Origin: Alphaproteobacteria bacterium
GTDB taxonomy: Bacteria > Pseudomonadota > Alphaproteobacteria > Rhodospirillales > Rhodospirillaceae
DNA: 7,706 bases
Assembly: GCA_015228695.1 (NCBI GenBank)
Contig: JADGDA010000113.1
Coordinates: forward strand, 1 to 7,706
Direction: 5' to 3'
Part shown: positions 7,659-7,706 of the stretch, in pieces
How the letters are laid out: each line of letters begins with the position of its first letter
Position numbering within the stretch: the stretch's first letter is position 1
Made by a program: the position numbers and the translations under genes
The notes under the pieces: model-generated
Seen by the model: the letters and a program-made list of their open reading frames with translations, nothing else
Databases searched by the model: none
What the model was told of the DNA's origin: nothing

Positions 7659-7681
7659 ATGGCCGTGACGAGCACGGCCAT
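7659..7681. repeat. Perfect 9-bp inverted repeat
   Basis: ATGGCCGTG (7659-7667) and CACGGCCAT (7673-7681) are exact inverted repeats with a 5-nt spacer ACGAG. The symmetry could form a hairpin or serve as an operator. No T-run follows on either strand, which argues against an intrinsic terminator. Confidence 0.55.
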
Positions 7682-7706
7682 GACGGCTTTGGGGGAAGTT
7701 GGAAGG

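Larger units (their letters stand above)
7437..7706. other. Right-end region without a supported gene
   Basis: This 270-bp stretch lies upstream of the radical SAM gene. It contains a candidate minus-strand promoter, a CtrA-like box and an inverted repeat. A plus-strand frame from ATG 7590 (also ATG 7659) stays open to the edge, as does ATG 7655 in another frame. None has a convincing ribosome site or recognisable protein, so a divergent gene may begin here or just beyond, but I cannot place it. Confidence 0.4.

Noticed and set aside
7559..7681. 40-codon minus-strand frame upstream of the radical SAM gene, with one Cys near its end, considered as a RiPP precursor
   Set aside because: No ribosome-binding site, no leader-core pattern, and its start lies in the inverted repeat. 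A chance frame is more likely.
7590..7706. Plus-strand frame open to the right edge (ATG 7590 or 7659)
   Set aside because: Short, weak ribosome sites and no recognisable sequence. A gene may start here, but the window does not show enough.

Overview
The window is GC-rich bacterial DNA that looks alphaproteobacterial, probably Rhodospirillales-like. The supporting features are high GC with dense antisense open frames, alphaproteobacterial-style RecO, ParC and UreA proteins, tRNAs with encoded CCA ends, and a TTAA-N7-TTAA box like those bound by CtrA. The genus cannot be named from the sequence alone.

Layout, left to right. Positions 1-2073 hold a urease structural cluster read on the minus strand in the order ureA, ureB, ureC. 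UreA and UreB look intact. The ureC gene is broken: its first ~400 codons lie on the minus strand (1397 down to ~189), while its C-terminal part lies on the opposite strand at 1-194. The two parts abut as expected from a small inversion inside one gene. The minus-strand part also lacks several nickel ligands and the mobile flap, so active urease cannot come from this copy as it stands.

Positions 2170-5327 hold a compact minus-strand unit: a small two-helix membrane protein, recO and parC, with gaps of 8 and 6 bp. A 96-bp gap with two G7 tracts separates parC from ureA. No ureD lies upstream of ureA.

Positions 5328-5734 are the divergent region and the plus-strand tRNA-Cys(GCA) and tRNA-Asn(GUU) genes. 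A near-consensus sigma-70 promoter precedes them, and a perfect 8-bp hairpin lies between them.

Positions 5778-7418 carry a minus-strand cobalamin-binding radical SAM protein with a CX4CX2C cluster motif. It stands alone in the window, convergent with the tRNAs. The last 270 bp contain a candidate promoter for this gene, a CtrA-like box and a perfect 9-bp inverted repeat. No gene is convincingly supported there.

The strongest observation is the inverted and catalytically eroded ureC next to intact ureA and ureB. It may be a decaying operon, a lineage-specific rearrangement, or, less likely, a pseudoenzyme or an assembly error. I did not find a convincing new multigene system.
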